DNA from: Albula goreensis | Taxonomy: Eukaryota; Chordata; Actinopteri; Albuliformes; Albulidae | Direction of reading: 5' to 3' | Length of the DNA: 64,000 nucleotides | NCBI GenBank assembly: GCA_022829145.1 | Contig: CM040741.1 | Location: forward strand, 46,432,180-46,496,179 | Shown: piece by piece, positions 60,976-64,000 of the stretch | Layout: each line of letters opens with the position of its first letter | Position numbering within the stretch: position 1 is the stretch's first letter | Program-made: the position numbers and the translations under genes | Notes under the pieces: generated by a model | What the model was told of the DNA's origin: nothing | Databases searched by the model: none | What the model saw: only the letters and a program-made list of their open reading frames with translations

Positions 60976-63900
60976 TAATTTGTGTATTTTTGTGTTAATC
61001 ATAGAAACACAAGTCACTTTTTCAATTTCAATTTAAAAAAACATTTCTTTGAGGTTGTTATGACACCTGTTATTTGTTAGGGTCTTTTGTATTCAGTCAG
61101 AGATAGCTGTAAGGAAGACTACAAGACAGTCATTATTCTAAATCATTCCAATTTTTGGAATGCTTGCTCTGGTGCCCCTGCTTATTTCACCTAAGGGTAT
61201 GCAATTTGTCTTTTTCTATTTTATAACATGCTTAATCAGGTAAAACCTGAGCATCATTACATTTCTACCATTTAAATAATATAATCTCAATACTTCTACA
61301 ATTTCACTACATAGTTCAGTATATGTAGCCTTTGAATCTGGCTGAAATGTTATCACAGTGATTGGAGTGATGAAGGCCTATAGTCAACGTGAATGTGTAC
61401 TGCTGGTTCAGGATGATGCCACATCCCAGTGGTTTAGCTTAGTACTTGATGCTCTGTTCTCAAACTTCTGGCTTAAAAATAGTTTTGTTTTAGCATTCAA
61501 TAACCATGGCTCACAAGTGCAAATGTCAACATGCTTGTATAATGCAGGTTGCATGTAAAATAGCTGTTGATTTAATTATTTGACTCAGGTGGAGGTGAAA
61601 TACCCAACATACATAAAACATTCTTGTATGATTGAGGATTTGCTTGGTGGCTCGATCTGTTCAATGTTTATATGAGCATATTTGCATATTAGCAGCACCA
61701 ACAAACTAGCACATACCACCAGCATCTGAGTTAAGGAGTGGTCCTGAAGTAAGCAAATTGATTGCATACAATCGAACCATGCAAAATGTTTTACTGACTG
61801 TCCCCCAGCCCCATGTAACTCATGAGAAAAAAATTGTAAGTACAACAAGCAACCAATGTAGCATGCATTACTACATGCTCTTACATCAGTTATGCATTTC
61901 ATGCATAGTTTTAGATCAATCTCATATCTTGGTAATAAAAAAGGATTCTTTTAAGAGTCTTTTAAGTGATTCTAACAACAAGCAAAACATCTGTATGCAT
62001 TTTGAATATTATTCCAATATTATTTGATGCCAGCAAAGGATAGCAACACTGGTATGCTGAATTCCTCCATGGAGGAGCAGCCCAGGACCATGTTTTCAGT
62101 TTATGGACTAGAGCTGGAGAGTCCAACTCAGCACACAATCCCACTGGAGTTGCACATGGGACCGTAGCATAGAATGCTTAAATCTGTAGGACAGCAGCTG
62201 AAAAGAAGTGAACATCTCAGAACACATAAATAAGTCACACTTCTGTGGATTGCTTGCAGAGCTTGGCACCGTTGATCAGCTGTGTGACTGGCAGAACTGT
62301 TTTGGAACACAAATAAGAAACCCTTCTCACATGGTTAACGATAGGTGCAAAAGAACCTTCTTGGAATATGTGGAATAAGTGATTTCCACATCTATGGCTG
62401 CAGGTTTAGATACTGAGAATCAAGTCATTGAGTGGGTGGTGCACCAGAACCCCTCATCACATTCAAAATGCAGTTCAGAATTGAAGACTGGCGTTGATAT
62501 AGTTTAGGTTGCAGAATGCTTCTGGCCTGAAAAACTTAACACACACCCACTTCTAGATTCATAGTGTTCTTGTCCAAAAGCCATCCCACATGGTCCTGAA
62601 TTTGAGGCATATAGGCTGAAATACTGGCTTTTATACCCCACGATCAAAGGGGCAAGCATAGCACTGTTTCAGCCTGTGGGAATGAAAATTTATAATTTCC
62701 AGCAGTTTTTTTAAAAGTAGAATCTTACACCAAGGTATTAGATTGGAGATTTTGGTCCCTGGGTTTACAACACCCCCCCCCCTTGGTTCCTACTCTCTGG
62801 TTGATTGAGGCACCTGAGATATTGAATCCCTGTTCCTGTTACTCTGTGGTCTCAGGTCACTTCACTTGAGAAATTACTACACAGCACATCCCAGCATGTG
62901 CGATCTACTTTATGTGTTGTACATACCCAGTAGATACTTTATATCTACTGGGTATTTTTAACACAAATTACCTTTAGCTGACCGGGTTAACAATATCAAA
63001 AACACCACAATTTTGCAATTGAAACCATTTTTTACAAGCAGGCAAAATGTGTTGTAAGGTAACAATGTAATGGTCATGACATTTTCCCAATGTTATAGTA
63101 CACACATGATATGGCTGTTTAGTTGAACTATTAAAGAACTAGACAAAATATTTTTAAGCATAATTTAATGCCTTTCCTGGTTCCAAACAGATGCTATGGA
63201 ACCTGCTTCCCTGCTCCAGATTTGAAATTGTATTTTATGTGGATGGAATGGTACACATCTATTGCAATGATGCATTCATGCTGGATAAAGGTAAACAGCA
63301 TTGTGCTGAAAAGTTATGAAGTGTTCAAACTCTGTCACCTAGTATGACCATAAAATGTCTTTACTTATTGGAGGATGTCCTTGCAGTGTATGGAACCGTT
63401 ACAGCCTTAAAATAGAATTTAAAAAATGCAGGCTGAAGCAACATGATCTGTAATTAATCTGCCCCACAATTAATAATTAATTCTGTTTGTCCTGGAGTAG
63501 GAAGGTGAATTGTGCTAGGAAGAATAAAGGGGTTTGTATATGCCTGTGATAATCTTTTATGATTTACTGGCAATATTAACAGTTTTTAACAGGATGACTA
63601 ATTTTGTTTGCATTTCCCTTATTTTATCCAACATAAATCTTTATAAAAATTCTTTAAATCCTCCAAGATCATGCATCTTTTGAATACTTATAAATTCATT
63701 GTAGTTTTGTCAGATCTTCAAACCAGTAATCCAATGAACCATGTGATGCAATGAAAAGTCACAAAAATTTGTATGAAATGGCAGAATGATTTATTGGTCT
63801 ACTTAATATTCTAAGCTTCTACAAACATTTATTTTGAAGTTATTTCCCTGATAGCAACTTATATAAACTGCTGTGACACCTCTTCTGCTGATGTTGTGAA

Positions 63901-64000
63901 ATGAACTTCATAATTTGCCATGTAAATTGCCACATAAAGATGTTTCTTGAGCATTTATAACTCTAAAGGAATGTGAATCAAACAAGGAGAAAAAAGTGAA
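60976..64000. other. Non-genic downstream DNA
   Basis: About 3 kb with no supportable gene. It has a C-run near 62771-62781 and a strong perfect hairpin at 62923-62955. Open frames up to about 105 codons have no recognised domain and no consistent splice partners. Confidence 0.6.
62923..62955. repeat. Perfect inverted repeat (14-bp arms, 5-base loop)
   Basis: The arm atacccagtagata at 62923-62936 is exactly complementary to tatctactgggtat at 62942-62955, separated by cttta. No surrounding transposon termini were found, and no T-run follows that would suggest an RNA polymerase III terminator. Confidence 0.85.

Noticed and set aside
1-64000. CRISPR arrays, operons, phage or bacterial islands
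   Set aside because: The window is eukaryotic: spliced gene, vertebrate repeats, no regularly spaced repeat arrays and no prokaryotic gene organisation.

Overview
This window is a piece of vertebrate nuclear DNA. It is AT-rich, almost gene-free, and carries one split gene with large introns and consensus GT/AG junctions. The repeats (decayed L2/Rex-type LINE ends, a Tc1 transposase relic, tRNA-derived SINEs, short palindromic DNA transposons and a tail resembling a repeat common in fish) point to a ray-finned fish. I cannot name the species. There is no bacterial, viral or organellar content.

The only protein-coding gene I can support is plppr1 (phospholipid phosphatase-related protein 1, also called PRG-3 or LPPR1) on the plus strand. 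Seven coding exons lie at 34591-34650, 48380-48568, 53424-53556, 56067-56317, 56971-57147, 58949-59080 and 60309-60341. Joined, they give 975 bp, or 324 residues plus a stop, with all phases consistent and no break. A probable non-coding first exon ends at 27864, below a CpG-enriched, GC-box-containing promoter. Two overlapping short upstream ORFs fall in the inferred leader. Poly(A) signals lie at 60870 and 60951.

Layout: 1-27.4 kb is an upstream desert holding a LINE fragment (3.2 kb), a Tc1 relic (11.7 kb), two MITE-like elements (16.4 and 20.9 kb) and a TG microsatellite (25.6 kb). 27.5-27.9 kb is the promoter and exon 1. 27.9-60.9 kb is plppr1. Its introns hold a hAT-type MITE with a perfect 8-bp target duplication (32.9 kb), another hAT-like remnant (34.1 kb), tRNA-SINEs (31.7 and 41.0 kb), a SINE tail (29.8 kb), LINE 3' ends (42.8 and 58.0-58.6 kb) and a palindromic repeat (53.8 kb). 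61-64 kb is non-genic and holds a strong perfect hairpin.

The product is a six-pass membrane protein of the phosphatidic acid phosphatase (PAP2) superfamily that is degenerate at the catalytic sites. I see no undescribed multi-gene system. The points most worth checking are the His-to-Asp state at the remnant C2 motif, the overlapping uORFs, and the well-bounded non-autonomous transposons.
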